This document shows, piece by piece, positions 8,833 to 18,238 of a stretch of 64,000 nucleotides of DNA. The notes beneath the pieces are model-generated. The model was given only the letters and a program-made list of their open reading frames with translations, did no database searches and was not told the origin of the DNA. Origin of the DNA: Chitinophaga fulva (GTDB lineage: Bacteria; Bacteroidota; Bacteroidia; Chitinophagales; Chitinophagaceae). Position 1 is the stretch's first letter; the number at the start of each line of letters is the position of its first letter. The stretch lies in assembly GCF_012927205.1 (NCBI RefSeq), contig NZ_JABBGC010000002.1, forward strand, positions 1,692,194 to 1,756,193, read 5' to 3'. A program made the position numbers and the translations under genes.

Positions 8833-11800
8833 TTACCTATCTATTTCTGGCTGCCATGTGTGCCTGTCTTTCTGTGCTGCCGGTGTGATTTTTTCATGCA
8901 GATAACGGAACACCACAAACAATACCGGGATGATGAAAAGCCCCAGCACAACACCGCTCAGCATTCCGCCGGCAGCACCGATGCTAATAGAATGGTTGCC
9001 CTGGGCCGAAGGCCCGGTAGCGCGCATCATCGGAATCATTCCCGCTATAAAGGCTACAGAAGTCATAATAATAGGCCGTATCCTCACCCGTGCAGCCTGT
9101 ATGGCCGCCGATGCCAGTGACTGCCCCGCCAGCCGGCGCTGTACGGCATATTCCACGATCAGGATAGCATTTTTAGCCAACAAACCAATCAGCATGATCA
9201 AAGCCACCTGCACATAAATATTGTTATCAATGCCCGCCATCCCAATCGCCACAAACACGCCGATCACGCCGGCAGGCACCGACAAAAGCACCGCCAGCGG
9301 CATTATATAACTGTTGTACTGGGCTGCCAGCAGGAAATACACAAACAACAGCGATAACAGGAAAACACCTACGGCCTGCCCGCCAGACGCGATTTCTTCT
9401 TTGGTCACGCCGGAGTATTCATAGTCAAAGCCTGCGGGCAATTGCTGCGCGACTTCATCCACAGCCCTGATCGCATCACCGGTGCTATAACCGGGTCTGG
9501 GCATGGCGATCACACCAATGCTGTTAAAAAGGTTGTACCGGGTGATGGTTTCAGGGCCTACCACTTTCCGAAGGTCCACCAGCGAATGGATAGGCACCAT
9601 TTCCTGTAGCGCATTTTTTACGTATATCCCTTCCAGTGAGGCAGGCCCTGAACGGTCTTCTTTCCCTGCCTGTACCATCACCCTGAAATATTTTCCAAAG
9701 CGGTTGAAATCGGATACCTGCACACTTCCGAAATAGGCCTGCATCGTTTGCAGGATATCCTTCTCACTTACCTGCAACTGTGCTGCTTTCCCCTCGTCTA
9801 TTCGCATTTCCAGCTGGGGATAGTCGGCACGGAAAGAGGTAAAGGCCATAGCGATCTCTTTTCTTTTATTAAGCGCTTCCAGGAATTTCGCAGACACTTC
9901 CCCAAATTTGTCCAGGGAGCCACCCGTTCTGTCCTGCAGTACAAAATCCAGTCCTTCTACCCCACCAAATCCTGCTACCGTAGGTAACGTAAACACAATA
10001 AACTGTGCCCCTTTTACGGCTTTAAGACGTTGACGGATCTCGTCCATGATGCCATTGATATTGTTGTTGCGCCCTCGTTCCCCATCTTTCTTAGGTACAT
10101 AAAAAGCCGCGCCGGAAGAAGGGCTGGTTGCACCTGTGAAGATATTGACCCCCGAAACGATGTTAAACACTTTCCTCGATTCCATCGGGCGGATAGCATC
10201 TGAAACGGCTTTCAGCACCGCTTCTGTTCTGTGCAGGGAAGAGCCGGGAGGCAGGTCCACCGCCACCACGCAAAAGCCGATATCTTCCGAAGGAATAAAG
10301 CCCGTAGGTGTTCTGCGCATCAGTATCAGTGTGCTGACAATCACCAGCAGCAACCCTGTGAGACTGGTCCATTTATGTTTTATCAGCCCCTGTAATGTTT
10401 GTCCATAGCGGTTGGTCAGCCTTTCAAACCCGGTATTAAAACCAGCGAAGAAACGTTGCTGAAAAGTGGCAGCCTGCCCATTAGTATGCGTGCTTTTAAG
10501 AAACAATGCACTCAGCGCCGGACTCAATGTCAGCGCATTTACTGCGGAAATAAAAATGGCGATGGCCAGCGTAAAGGCAAACTGGCGGTAAAACACGCCT
10601 GCGGAGCCTTTCATGAACCCTACCGGCAGAAAGACAGCCGCCATCACCAGCGTGATAGAAATGATAGCGCCTGTAATTTCATGCATGGCTGACAAAGTAG
10701 CCTGGCGCGGTGACAGCCTTTCATGTTCCAGTTTTGCATGGATAGCTTCCACCACGACGATGGCATCGTCTACAACAATCCCGATAGCCAATACCAGCGC
10801 AAACAACGTCAACAGGTTGATGGAAAACCCAAACACCAGCATAAAAAAGAAAGTCCCGATAATAGCTACGGGCACAGCGATAGCAGGGATAAGCGTAGAA
10901 CGGAAGTCCTGTAAAAACAGGAACACCACCAGAAACACCAGTATAAAAGCCTCCACCAGCGTATGTATCACCTGGTCTATCGACTGGTCCAGCATTTCTT
11001 TGGTATAGTATAATGTTTGATGATGCAGTCCTTCGGGGAACTTCTTTTCAGCCTTTCGCATGAGTTCTTCCACCTGTATCTGTATCTCCCGAGCATTGGA
11101 ACCGGGAAGCTGCCATACCCGGAAAGTGATGGCAGGCCTGTCTGTAACGCCGGCCGGGATACCGTTCAGCATATTAAAGCTGCCATAGGTATAGGAGCCC
11201 AATACCACTTTGGCAATATCTTTTAACCGCAGCAAGGTACCATCGGGGTTGGACCGGATGACCATATTTTCATATTCTTCCGGTCGGCTGTATTTACCCT
11301 TATACCTGATCACATATTCAAAGGCCACGGGACTGTTTTCTCCCAGGCGGCCGGGCGCAGCTTCCAGGTTTTTGTTTTGGATAGCAGCAGTCACTTCCTG
11401 CGGCGTAATGCCGTAGGCCGCCATCTGTACGGGATTCAGCCATATTCTCATGGCATAGTCGTGGTTGCTGCCATATACGTCTACCTCACCCACACCGGCT
11501 ATACGACGTATTTCCGGGATAATATTGATCTGGGCGTAATTAGTCATAAAGGTGGGGTCGTAACCATTTTTTTCATCGCCGTAGAGGTTGAGCACCATCA
11601 CCAGTCCGTTCTGCGCCTTGCGGGTGGTGATGCCCGCCTGCACTACTTCCGGTGGCAGCGAGCCGGTAGCCGAGGCCACTCTGTTTTGCACGTTCACAGC
11701 CGCCATATCGGGGTCTGTGCCCAGTTTAAAATAGATGGTAATGATAAGCGTGCCGTCATTGCTGGAAGATGAACTCATATAGATCATATCTTCCACACCG

Positions 11801-12030
11801 TTGATGGCTTCTTCCAGTGGCGGCGCTACCGAACGTAACAAGGTGCCGGCATTTGCTCCGGGGTAATAGGCCTTCACCTGTACCATAGGCGGGGCGATAT
11901 CCGGGAAACGCTCTATCGGCAGGCTTTTCAACCCTACTACGCCCAGTATCACCAGGAGAATAGAAACAACTGTGGCCAGCACAGGTCTTTCAATGAATTT
12001 TCTAAACATCTTATATTTTTTTGAAGACAA
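8833..12030 (-). CDS. RND multidrug efflux permease, HAE1 (AcrB/MexB-like)
   Basis: 1065 residues, the normal length for trimeric inner-membrane proton/drug antiporters. N-terminal FIERPVLATVVSILLVILG and SIERFPDIAPP are typical, as is the charged motif in LALVLAIGIVVDDAIVVVEA (the paired Asp of the proton relay in TM4). Two large periplasmic loops separate TM1-2 and TM7-8. It would take drugs from the periplasm or outer leaflet and pass them to an outer-membrane channel. It is the last gene of the leftward ArsR-MFP-RND operon, 60 bases after the adaptor gene. No TolC/OprM-type channel is encoded here, so it must borrow one. Confidence 0.95.
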   Translation of the reverse strand: MSSKKYKMFRKFIERPVLATVVSILLVILGVVGLKSLPIERFPDIAPPMVQVKAYYPGANAGTLLRSVAPPLEEAINGVEDMIYMSSSSSNDGTLIITIYFKLGTDPDMAAVNVQNRVASATGSLPPEVVQAGITTRKAQNGLVMVLNLYGDEKNGYDPTFMTNYAQINIIPEIRRIAGVGEVDVYGSNHDYAMRIWLNPVQMAAYGITPQEVTAAIQNKNLEAAPGRLGENSPVAFEYVIRYKGKYSRPEEYENMVIRSNPDGTLLRLKDIAKVVLGSYTYGSFNMLNGIPAGVTDRPAITFRVWQLPGSNAREIQIQVEELMRKAEKKFPEGLHHQTLYYTKEMLDQSIDQVIHTLVEAFILVFLVVFLFLQDFRSTLIPAIAVPVAIIGTFFFMLVFGFSINLLTLFALVLAIGIVVDDAIVVVEAIHAKLEHERLSPRQATLSAMHEITGAIISITLVMAAVFLPVGFMKGSAGVFYRQFAFTLAIAIFISAVNALTLSPALSALFLKSTHTNGQAATFQQRFFAGFNTGFERLTNRYGQTLQGLIKHKWTSLTGLLLVIVSTLILMRRTPTGFIPSEDIGFCVVAVDLPPGSSLHRTEAVLKAVSDAIRPMESRKVFNIVSGVNIFTGATSPSSGAAFYVPKKDGERGRNNNINGIMDEIRQRLKAVKGAQFIVFTLPTVAGFGGVEGLDFVLQDRTGGSLDKFGEVSAKFLEALNKRKEIAMAFTSFRADYPQLEMRIDEGKAAQLQVSEKDILQTMQAYFGSVQVSDFNRFGKYFRVMVQAGKEDRSGPASLEGIYVKNALQEMVPIHSLVDLRKVVGPETITRYNLFNSIGVIAMPRPGYSTGDAIRAVDEVAQQLPAGFDYEYSGVTKEEIASGGQAVGVFLLSLLFVYFLLAAQYNSYIMPLAVLLSVPAGVIGVFVAIGMAGIDNNIYVQVALIMLIGLLAKNAILIVEYAVQRRLAGQSLASAAIQAARVRIRPIIMTSVAFIAGMIPMMRATGPSAQGNHSISIGAAGGMLSGVVLGLFIIPVLFVVFRYLHEKITPAAQKDRHTWQPEIDR

Positions 12031-12039
12031 TAAAGGGCC

Positions 12040-12067
12040 TTGTCAGGATGCAGTGTGTTCCTGACAA
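12040..12067 (-). other. Intercistronic hairpin between efflux adaptor and permease
   Basis: Nine-base perfect arms (TTGTCAGGA at 12040-12048 and its complement at 12059-12067) in the 60-base gap between the two efflux genes. It has no T run, so it is more likely an mRNA processing or stability element than a terminator. Confidence 0.4.
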
Positions 12068-12090
12068 ACGGATGTTACAGCGGTAAACAG

Positions 12091-13209
12091 CTATTGGATT
12101 TGTACTATCGGCTGGATATGCGTTCCTTCCTGCAGGGTTTCCAGGTTTTCAAGCACGATCCGATGGCCTTTGTCCAGGCCCTGGCTGATGAGGTATTGGT
12201 TACCGGCAGTGCCGGAAATGGTGATGGCCCGTTTATGCACCCTGCCGCTGTCGTCTACTGCAAAAACAAAAGTTTTATCCTGAACTTCCAGTGTGGCAGC
12301 CTGCGGAATAGTAAGCGCCTGTTGGTCAGTAAACTGCAGCCTTATTTTTCCGGTGTTGCCGGAGCGCAACAACCGCTCATTATTGGGGAAGCTGGCCCTG
12401 ACAGTGATGGCGCCGGTAGTTTTATTAAAAGCACTATTGACCATGTCCAGCTGCCCCGATGAAGCATATTCTTCACCACCGGCCAGCGTAAGGTATACGG
12501 GTGGCGCTTTGCGTAGTTTTTCTTCTATGCTGCTGCCGGGAAGATGTTGTTTGAGTGCCACAAACTCTCTTTCGCTCAGCGAGAAATACACATGTACCTG
12601 TCGTATATCCGATAACGTTGTCAGTTCCCCCGCATCAGTAACAGTCAGCAGGCTGCCCGCTTTTTTATTCAGCCGCCCGATATAGCCGCTGAACGGTGCG
12701 CTGATGAGCGTATGCCCCAGGTTAATCCTGGCATCTGCCACCTGTGCTTCCGCCTCCTTTACCCTGGCCAGGGCCAGCTCGTGATTGGCTATGGCAGTTT
12801 TGAGTTGCTGGTCGGACACCACTTTATTTTGTACCAGCGGAGTTATTTTCTCTATTTCCAGTTGGGTATTGGCCAGGGCGGCCCTGGCAGCCAGCAGCCC
12901 GGCGCTGGCCATATTCAGTTGTTCCCGGTAGGTGAAATCCTGTATCTTAAAAAGTAGCTGTCCGGCCGCCACAAAGGCGCCTTCGTCCACGTAAATCTTT
13001 TCAAGGACCCCGTTTACCTGGGGTCTGATTTCCACGTCGGCCCCACCTTCTACGGTGGCAGGATATTCGTTGCGGATGGTGGTGGCGCCACTACCCACCC
13101 GGACCACCTTCAGCGAAGGTATCGTTGTCAAAGCAGCCGTCTGCTCTCCGGATGAGCATGCAGATAGCAGCACTACCACCCATGGTAGTGTAAAAGCAGT
13201 CGTTTTCAT
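12091..13209 (-). CDS. RND efflux periplasmic adaptor (membrane fusion protein), lipoprotein
   Basis: 372 residues. It starts with a lipoprotein signal ending in the lipobox LLSAC at about residue 18, so it should be lipid-anchored facing the periplasm. The order is that of AcrA-type adaptors: barrel-sandwich half (GVLEKIYVDEGAFVAAGQLLFKI), a helical hairpin (about 100-165), the second lipoyl half (ISAPFSGYIGRLNKKAGSLL) and the beta-barrel domain. It links the permease to an outer-membrane channel. It is the second gene of the operon. Two operator-like inverted repeats lie between it and the ArsR gene, so it may also have its own regulated promoter. Confidence 0.93.
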   Translation of the reverse strand: MKTTAFTLPWVVVLLSACSSGEQTAALTTIPSLKVVRVGSGATTIRNEYPATVEGGADVEIRPQVNGVLEKIYVDEGAFVAAGQLLFKIQDFTYREQLNMASAGLLAARAALANTQLEIEKITPLVQNKVVSDQQLKTAIANHELALARVKEAEAQVADARINLGHTLISAPFSGYIGRLNKKAGSLLTVTDAGELTTLSDIRQVHVYFSLSEREFVALKQHLPGSSIEEKLRKAPPVYLTLAGGEEYASSGQLDMVNSAFNKTTGAITVRASFPNNERLLRSGNTGKIRLQFTDQQALTIPQAATLEVQDKTFVFAVDDSGRVHKRAITISGTAGNQYLISQGLDKGHRIVLENLETLQEGTHIQPIVQIQ

Positions 13210-13234
13210 AAAATGTCTGTTATTTTTTCAGCGC

Positions 13235-13268
13235 GTCTAATCAATCGATACATATCGATTAATTAGAC
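13235..13268. promoter_or_regulatory. Operator 1: 15-base inverted repeat upstream of the efflux adaptor gene
   Basis: Arms at 13235-13249 and 13254-13268 with a 4-base centre; one mismatch in 15. The core is AATCGAT-N4-ATCGATT. It lies 26 bases upstream of the adaptor start and shares its core with the repeat in front of the ArsR gene, so it is most likely the ArsR binding site. Confidence 0.7.
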
Positions 13269-13293
13269 ATAAAATGATATGTTTTGGATGATC

Positions 13294-13311
13294 AATCTAT
13301 AATTATCGATT
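13294..13311. promoter_or_regulatory. Operator 2: imperfect copy of the same inverted repeat
   Basis: AATCTAT (13294-13300), 4-base centre, ATCGATT (13305-13311). This has the same core and spacing as operators 1 and 3 with one changed base in the left half-site. It lies between ArsR and the adaptor gene. Confidence 0.5.
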
Positions 13312-13360
13312 AATTAACAAGAAAAAAAACATCAATCGCCGATGGATGGTTTTTTAAAAA

Positions 13361-13654
13361 TCAGTATAAAAAACTGTTCAGATAAAAGGCATATTCGCCA
13401 AATGACTCCTTATTGATTTTGTATTTGGTATTACGCCCGTCTTTTTCAAAGTGTAGCAAATCAGCATCCACCAGTTGCTTTAAATGGTGGGAGACGGTGG
13501 ATTGCGCGAGATTAAACATTTCTATCAACTCCATACACACCATCCAATCATCCTTCTTTTTAATAGCTTCCACTATTTTAAGACGGCATGGATCTCCCAA
13601 AGCCTTACCCATCCGCTCCAGTTTTCTGCTATCAATACGCTTGTTCATAAACAC
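13361..13654 (-). CDS. ArsR-type winged-helix repressor of the efflux operon
   Basis: 97 residues forming one winged helix: ALGDPCRLKIVEAIKKK leads, LAQSTVSHHLKQLVDADLL is the recognition helix region, and HFEKDGRNTKYKIN is the wing. ATG at 13654 or 13648 are both possible. The ELCVCDL-type metal motif of ArsR/SmtB sensors is absent, and only two cysteines remain, so it probably senses something other than a thiophilic metal, for example a small molecule. It is first in the leftward operon, with operator 3 directly in front of its start and operators 1-2 behind it. This points to repression of itself and of the efflux genes. Confidence 0.85.
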   Translation of the reverse strand: MFMNKRIDSRKLERMGKALGDPCRLKIVEAIKKKDDWMVCMELIEMFNLAQSTVSHHLKQLVDADLLHFEKDGRNTKYKINKESFGEYAFYLNSFLY

Positions 13655-13658
13655 AATA

Positions 13659-13680
13659 TTAATCGATATCCATCGATTAA
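13659..13680. promoter_or_regulatory. Operator 3: perfect inverted repeat in front of the ArsR gene
   Basis: TTAATCGAT (13659-13667), 4-base centre, ATCGATTAA (13672-13680), a perfect 9-base inverted repeat. It begins 5 bases upstream of the ArsR start codon and has the same core as operators 1 and 2, as expected for autorepression. Confidence 0.7.
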
Positions 13681-13866
13681 AAAAATCATTTTAACGAACT
13701 TATCATGAAGGCAATACAGGTTTTATCAGATAACTGACTGATCGTACTCAATAAAACATTAACTATGCTAAAGGGATTATTAACCCTGTAACGTTTAGAG
13801 ATGTAGTCAGGGGGCATGGCGAATGGGATTTAAAGAATAATACCAAGACTATCAACAATAATTTTT

Positions 13867-14298
13867 ATGGGACTGGAGTCTAAGAATTTTTTATTTGTCT
13901 TTGATAAGGTCAAAACATTAAAGGATATAACCGAAGCGATTCACTTTGATGAAGTAGTTCATCACGATGACCAAATATACCTTGTTAAAAAAGGTGATGA
14001 TTATTGGATAGATTTATTGTCTTTTTCTACTGAAATTAAAGCGTTGTCCGTTAGGATCGCTTTATGTAATCCGGTACAAGCATTTACAAGGGAGTTAAGA
14101 AAATTATTGAATGAATTATTTGGCTTAGCCAAAGGATCTTTTTTACTGGACAGAGATAGTAAAGAAAAGTATGATCGACTGGAAGATGCTGCCTGGGAGG
14201 AAATCATGAAAAATTACCGGGAAAGGAAGGCTGTTTTTACATCTATTCATGGTAAAGATGAAAAGGCGATTAGTTCAAATGATTTTTACAAAAAGTAA
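13867..14298 (+). CDS. Hypothetical protein, 143 residues
   Basis: Not recognised. It is a soluble, charged protein with no signal peptide or membrane segment: an N-terminal half of mixed strands and helices (FLFVFDKVKTLKDITEAI, DQIYLVKKGDDYWIDLL), then helical stretches rich in Lys, Glu and Arg. The region is AT-rich compared with the efflux operon, and the gene has no close neighbour on its strand. Its size and isolation fit a small immunity-like or accessory protein, but nothing in it proves that. Confidence 0.55.
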   Translation: MGLESKNFLFVFDKVKTLKDITEAIHFDEVVHHDDQIYLVKKGDDYWIDLLSFSTEIKALSVRIALCNPVQAFTRELRKLLNELFGLAKGSFLLDRDSKEKYDRLEDAAWEEIMKNYRERKAVFTSIHGKDEKAISSNDFYKK

Positions 14299-14435
14299 TG
14301 TATACGTAAGACACATAAGCCAGGGGCATTACCTGCGGTTTATGTGCTCTTTACTATCAGTCCCAGACGATCACAGGCTATTAAATCCTTCACCTAATGA
14401 TTGATCTTCAATCGCTTACAGAAACGTCCTTCTGG

Positions 14436-14651
14436 TTATCCGTGTAATTCTCCCTCGCGGAACATTTTTTCTCTGGCACCGTACACAGTTTGGTGAATGA
14501 ATTCGTCAACTTTGTAATTCAACCCTGAACAGAACATTAATGGATGCCGGTTGTTATATCTGGTGGATCGGAAAGTTATTGTGGCGAATTTATCTGTAGC
14601 GGAAAGCAAATAACAATTCGTTCTTTCTTCCAGTGTATTGTTATCCCTCAC
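14436..14651 (-). pseudogene. Small frame of 71 residues, copy 2 of a dispersed remnant
   Basis: An open minus-strand frame whose last 30 residues match the remnant at 1125-1200 at protein and DNA level. The first 40 residues have no counterpart there. It may be the tail of a once longer gene joined to unrelated sequence, or a short real gene. The family is not recognised. It lies in a 474-base gap between the hypothetical gene and SusC, which otherwise shows nothing besides the upstream region of SusC. Confidence 0.35.
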
Positions 14652-14772
14652 CAGTCAATTTTTCTATACTTAAAACATTGCCTGTAAATCCATCCCTCTG
14701 AACACGGTAAATCAGTAGCAGGCAAATCAGTTTCACTTATAGTTTTTATCATCAACCATCAAAATCAAACGT

Positions 14773-17700
14773 ATGTGGAGATGTTTACACGCCTGCAGGC
14801 CCGGAGCAATAGTATTGTACCTGTTACTTTACTGCAGTACGGTATTTGCACAAAACAACAAAATTATCGGGAAGGTCAGCTCCGTCAGGGGTGAACCCAT
14901 TCCCGGCGTATCCATTATGCTGAAGGATTCAAAAGCCGGGGCCGTAACGGATGCCCAGGGTAATTACATTATCACCGCGCCCGGTAGCGGTACCCTGATA
15001 TTCAATGCCATTGGTTTCCTTAAACAGGAGGTATCTATCAACGGCAGAAGTATTGTGAATGTAACAGTTACGGAAGATAACAAGCAACTCGGAGAGGTGG
15101 TCGTAACCGCGCTCGGCGTAACGAAGACGAAGAAAAGCGTGGGGTATGCCACCACTGAAATCAAAGGCGCCGACCTCGCCGTTACCAACGAGGTAAACCC
15201 GGTAAATGCCTTACAGGGTAAGGTGGCCGGGGTGCAGATTGACCAGGGCGCCGGTGGGCTCTTCGGCAATTCAAAAATCGTCATCCGTGGTAATTCCACC
15301 CTGGGCACCAATAACCAGCCTATTTTCGTGATAGATGGGGTAATAGTGGAAAACAACACCTTCAACGGTACCGGCCGTGACTTCGGTAACGACCTGAAAA
15401 ACCTGAACATGGAAGACTTTGAGTCCGTAACCGTGCTGAAAGGCTCTTCTGCTGCAGCTTTGTATGGCTCCAGGGCTATTAATGGCGTTATCCTCATTAC
15501 CAGCAAAAAAGGACGGGAACGGAAAGGAATAGGCGTTAACGTTAGCCAGACCTTCAATACCTTCCGGCCCTACTCCGGCCCGGATTTTCAGAATGATTTC
15601 GGAGGCGGCACTGTAGGTGCTTTCTTTACCGACAACCGCGATCCGAACTACAAACCGAACGAACAGTGGAGGACCAAGGTATTTCCTACCGATCCCGCTA
15701 CCGGCAAACCTTATATCGACAGGCAGATAGGACGCGAGCTGGAAAACTGGGGGCCCCGCTTTGCCGGGCAGGATGTACTGAACTACGATGGTACTCCCAC
15801 TAAATATGTGGCCCAGCCCCATAATTTCCTGGATGCATTCCAGAACGGAAATGGCTCTGCTACCAATATTGCACTGGATGGCGGTAACGACAGATCTACC
15901 TTCAGGGTATCGTACACCCGCGATCAAAGCCAGGGTATTGTAGCTAAAAACAGCCTGTTAAAAAACAGCTTTGATGTACGGGTGACACATACCATCAATA
16001 AATTTCTCAGTGCCGATGTAAGCGCCAACTACACCGACTTTGTGGGTAAAAACCCGCCCCGGCTCGGCGGACTGGATGCCTTTGCTTCCTTTAACTTTGG
16101 AAAGCTGTTTACGTGGATCCTTCCCCGTAACTATGATACGAAATACTGGATGCAGAAAGCCCACTATACGAGTGTATTCGGTGGAGCGCCCAACCCGGCG
16201 GACCCCAACGAGCCCAATAAGGCGCCTGAATCCCGCTTCTGGTTCAGTTTATACGAAAACGAATACTTGCAGAATGAACAAACCATCCGCGGACGTATAG
16301 CCCTCACCGCTACCATAACGCCCTGGATTAAACTGTTACTGGAAGGCAACGTGAATAACCTGTATACAAAGAATGAAAACAAGGAACTGGGGCAAAACCC
16401 GGAATTCAAAGGCGGTCTTTATGGCCTTGGACACACCAGCAAGGAAAGCTATTTCCTCAAATGGATGGTGATGGTCAATAAAACCCTCATGAAAGACCTG
16501 GACCTGAGCGGTTACATAGGCGGCGAAACCCAGCGTTTCCAGACCACTTTTAACTACAGCGAAACCGTAGGCGGGCTGAACTACCCGGGGCAGTTTTTCC
16601 TGGGCAATTCTGCGCAAAAAATGGACCCCAAAGGAGGATTTAAAACCAGGAAAGCTTTTAACTCCATTTATGCCAGCGCCGACCTGGCCTGGAAAAACCA
16701 GCTGTTCCTGCAAGCTACCTTCCGGGGCGACTGGTCCTCTGCGCTGGCCTATACCAGCGGTGGCGGCAACTACTATTATAACTACCCGGCTGTTAGCCTA
16801 TCATGGCTGTTTTCCGAAACCTTTAAATTACCCTCCTGGATCAGTTACGGAAAGCTGAGAGGAAACATTGCAGCACTGGGTAGTGATACTGATCCGTTCA
16901 CCATCAACCCGGGATTCGCCTTTAACGGCTTCACCTCCTCTAATGGAACTGATATTCCCATGTCGACCTATAGCCGCTACCGCGACCCACTCACCGGCAA
17001 GTTTATGGTGATACAACCTAATTTGAAACCTCAACGGAAAATAGCCAAAGAGCTGGGCGCCGAAATGCGTTTCCTGGACAACAGGATTGGTTTTGATATA
17101 TCCGTATACCAGGATAACACGAAAAACCAGATCCTGGATGTATCCACCCCTCCGGAAAGCGGACAGGAAGGTATTATCATCAATGCGGGCAATATCCAGA
17201 ATAAGGGACTTGAATTGATGATTGACGGAACACCGGTTAAAACAAAGAATTTTGAATGGAATACCAATCTCAATTATTCTTTCAACCGGAACCTTATCAA
17301 GGAACTATACCCCGGACGTACAGAATATGACCTGGGAGCCAATATCGGTGAAATAAGCACCTGGGCCTTAGTAGGCAAATCATATGGCACATTGCGCACA
17401 CTCATTCATTCCAGTCCATACCAGGCCAGGGATGCCAATGGCAACGCGGTAGATGATCCCAACAATGGTAAACCGGTACTGGCCTGGCGCTCTGATGCCC
17501 GTGCAGCATTCCCGGCCCGCAGCAATACCTGGCAGGATGTAGGTGATATCAACGCCAAATTCAGGGCAGGATGGGGCAATACCTTCCATTATAAAGGCTT
17601 TTCCCTGAATGTATTGCTGGATGCCAAAGTCGGGGGCGATTTCGTGCTCCTCACCTATCGCTACGGCACCCACACCGGCGTATTTCCCAATACACTGGCA

Positions 17701-18204
17701 GGAAGGGATGCCGCAACCGGCGGCATTACCTGGACCAGCAAATTCGATGGCCAGACCTACGACGATGGCCTGATCCCGGACGGCGTATTCCCGAAAGGCC
17801 AGATGATAACCCAGGCCAATGGCACACAGGTGGATGTTGGCGGCATGAGCTATGCACAGGCTTACGAAAAAGGATATGTAGAGCCTACACATGCTCCGCA
17901 GTTTTATTACCGCTATGGCTCTTCTTCCACAGGCGTATCCGATTACTGGATCAGGAAGAACACCTGGGTATCATTGCGGCAGGTATCACTGGCTTACCAG
18001 TTCCCGGCCAATATCTGTAAAAAACTGATGCTGAATAACCTGAGCCTGGCAGTTGTGGGCCGCGACCTGTTGTACCTCTACAACAGTCTTCCCTACAACT
18101 ATAACCCTGCATCCAACAACTCCAACAACACGGCTTATTCCGGTGAAGAAGGATTTTTACCTATGGTCCGGTCGATTGCGGGTACTATCAGGGTAGGATT
18201 CTAA
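14773..18204 (+). CDS. SusC/RagA-family TonB-linked outer membrane protein
   Basis: 1143 residues. Signal peptide at 1-27 (ends VFAQ), a carboxypeptidase-D-regulatory-like domain at about 30-115 (GKVSSVRGEPIPGVSIML, VTDAQGNYIITAP), the TonB-box region LGEVVVTALGV, then a plug with GSSAAALYGSRAINGVILI near residue 225 and a long beta-barrel ending in aromatic GTIRVGF. SusC proteins are TonB-driven channels that import oligosaccharides or peptides captured by the SusD lid. SusD follows after 34 bases. No glycoside hydrolase lies next to the pair, so the substrate class cannot be inferred; the nearest hydrolase is a secreted metzincin on the other strand. Confidence 0.95.
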   Translation: MWRCLHACRPGAIVLYLLLYCSTVFAQNNKIIGKVSSVRGEPIPGVSIMLKDSKAGAVTDAQGNYIITAPGSGTLIFNAIGFLKQEVSINGRSIVNVTVTEDNKQLGEVVVTALGVTKTKKSVGYATTEIKGADLAVTNEVNPVNALQGKVAGVQIDQGAGGLFGNSKIVIRGNSTLGTNNQPIFVIDGVIVENNTFNGTGRDFGNDLKNLNMEDFESVTVLKGSSAAALYGSRAINGVILITSKKGRERKGIGVNVSQTFNTFRPYSGPDFQNDFGGGTVGAFFTDNRDPNYKPNEQWRTKVFPTDPATGKPYIDRQIGRELENWGPRFAGQDVLNYDGTPTKYVAQPHNFLDAFQNGNGSATNIALDGGNDRSTFRVSYTRDQSQGIVAKNSLLKNSFDVRVTHTINKFLSADVSANYTDFVGKNPPRLGGLDAFASFNFGKLFTWILPRNYDTKYWMQKAHYTSVFGGAPNPADPNEPNKAPESRFWFSLYENEYLQNEQTIRGRIALTATITPWIKLLLEGNVNNLYTKNENKELGQNPEFKGGLYGLGHTSKESYFLKWMVMVNKTLMKDLDLSGYIGGETQRFQTTFNYSETVGGLNYPGQFFLGNSAQKMDPKGGFKTRKAFNSIYASADLAWKNQLFLQATFRGDWSSALAYTSGGGNYYYNYPAVSLSWLFSETFKLPSWISYGKLRGNIAALGSDTDPFTINPGFAFNGFTSSNGTDIPMSTYSRYRDPLTGKFMVIQPNLKPQRKIAKELGAEMRFLDNRIGFDISVYQDNTKNQILDVSTPPESGQEGIIINAGNIQNKGLELMIDGTPVKTKNFEWNTNLNYSFNRNLIKELYPGRTEYDLGANIGEISTWALVGKSYGTLRTLIHSSPYQARDANGNAVDDPNNGKPVLAWRSDARAAFPARSNTWQDVGDINAKFRAGWGNTFHYKGFSLNVLLDAKVGGDFVLLTYRYGTHTGVFPNTLAGRDAATGGITWTSKFDGQTYDDGLIPDGVFPKGQMITQANGTQVDVGGMSYAQAYEKGYVEPTHAPQFYYRYGSSSTGVSDYWIRKNTWVSLRQVSLAYQFPANICKKLMLNNLSLAVVGRDLLYLYNSLPYNYNPASNNSNNTAYSGEEGFLPMVRSIAGTIRVGF

Positions 18205-18238
18205 AGAACGGTTTATTACAACATCAAAAAACAAGGTC

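Noticed and set aside
11377..11772. 131-codon frame antisense to the RND permease
   Set aside because: Lies wholly inside a well-supported gene and has a low-complexity, His-rich translation typical of shadows.
15271..15927. 218-codon frame antisense to SusC
   Set aside because: Shadow of the SusC gene; no domain seen and the sense frame is certain.
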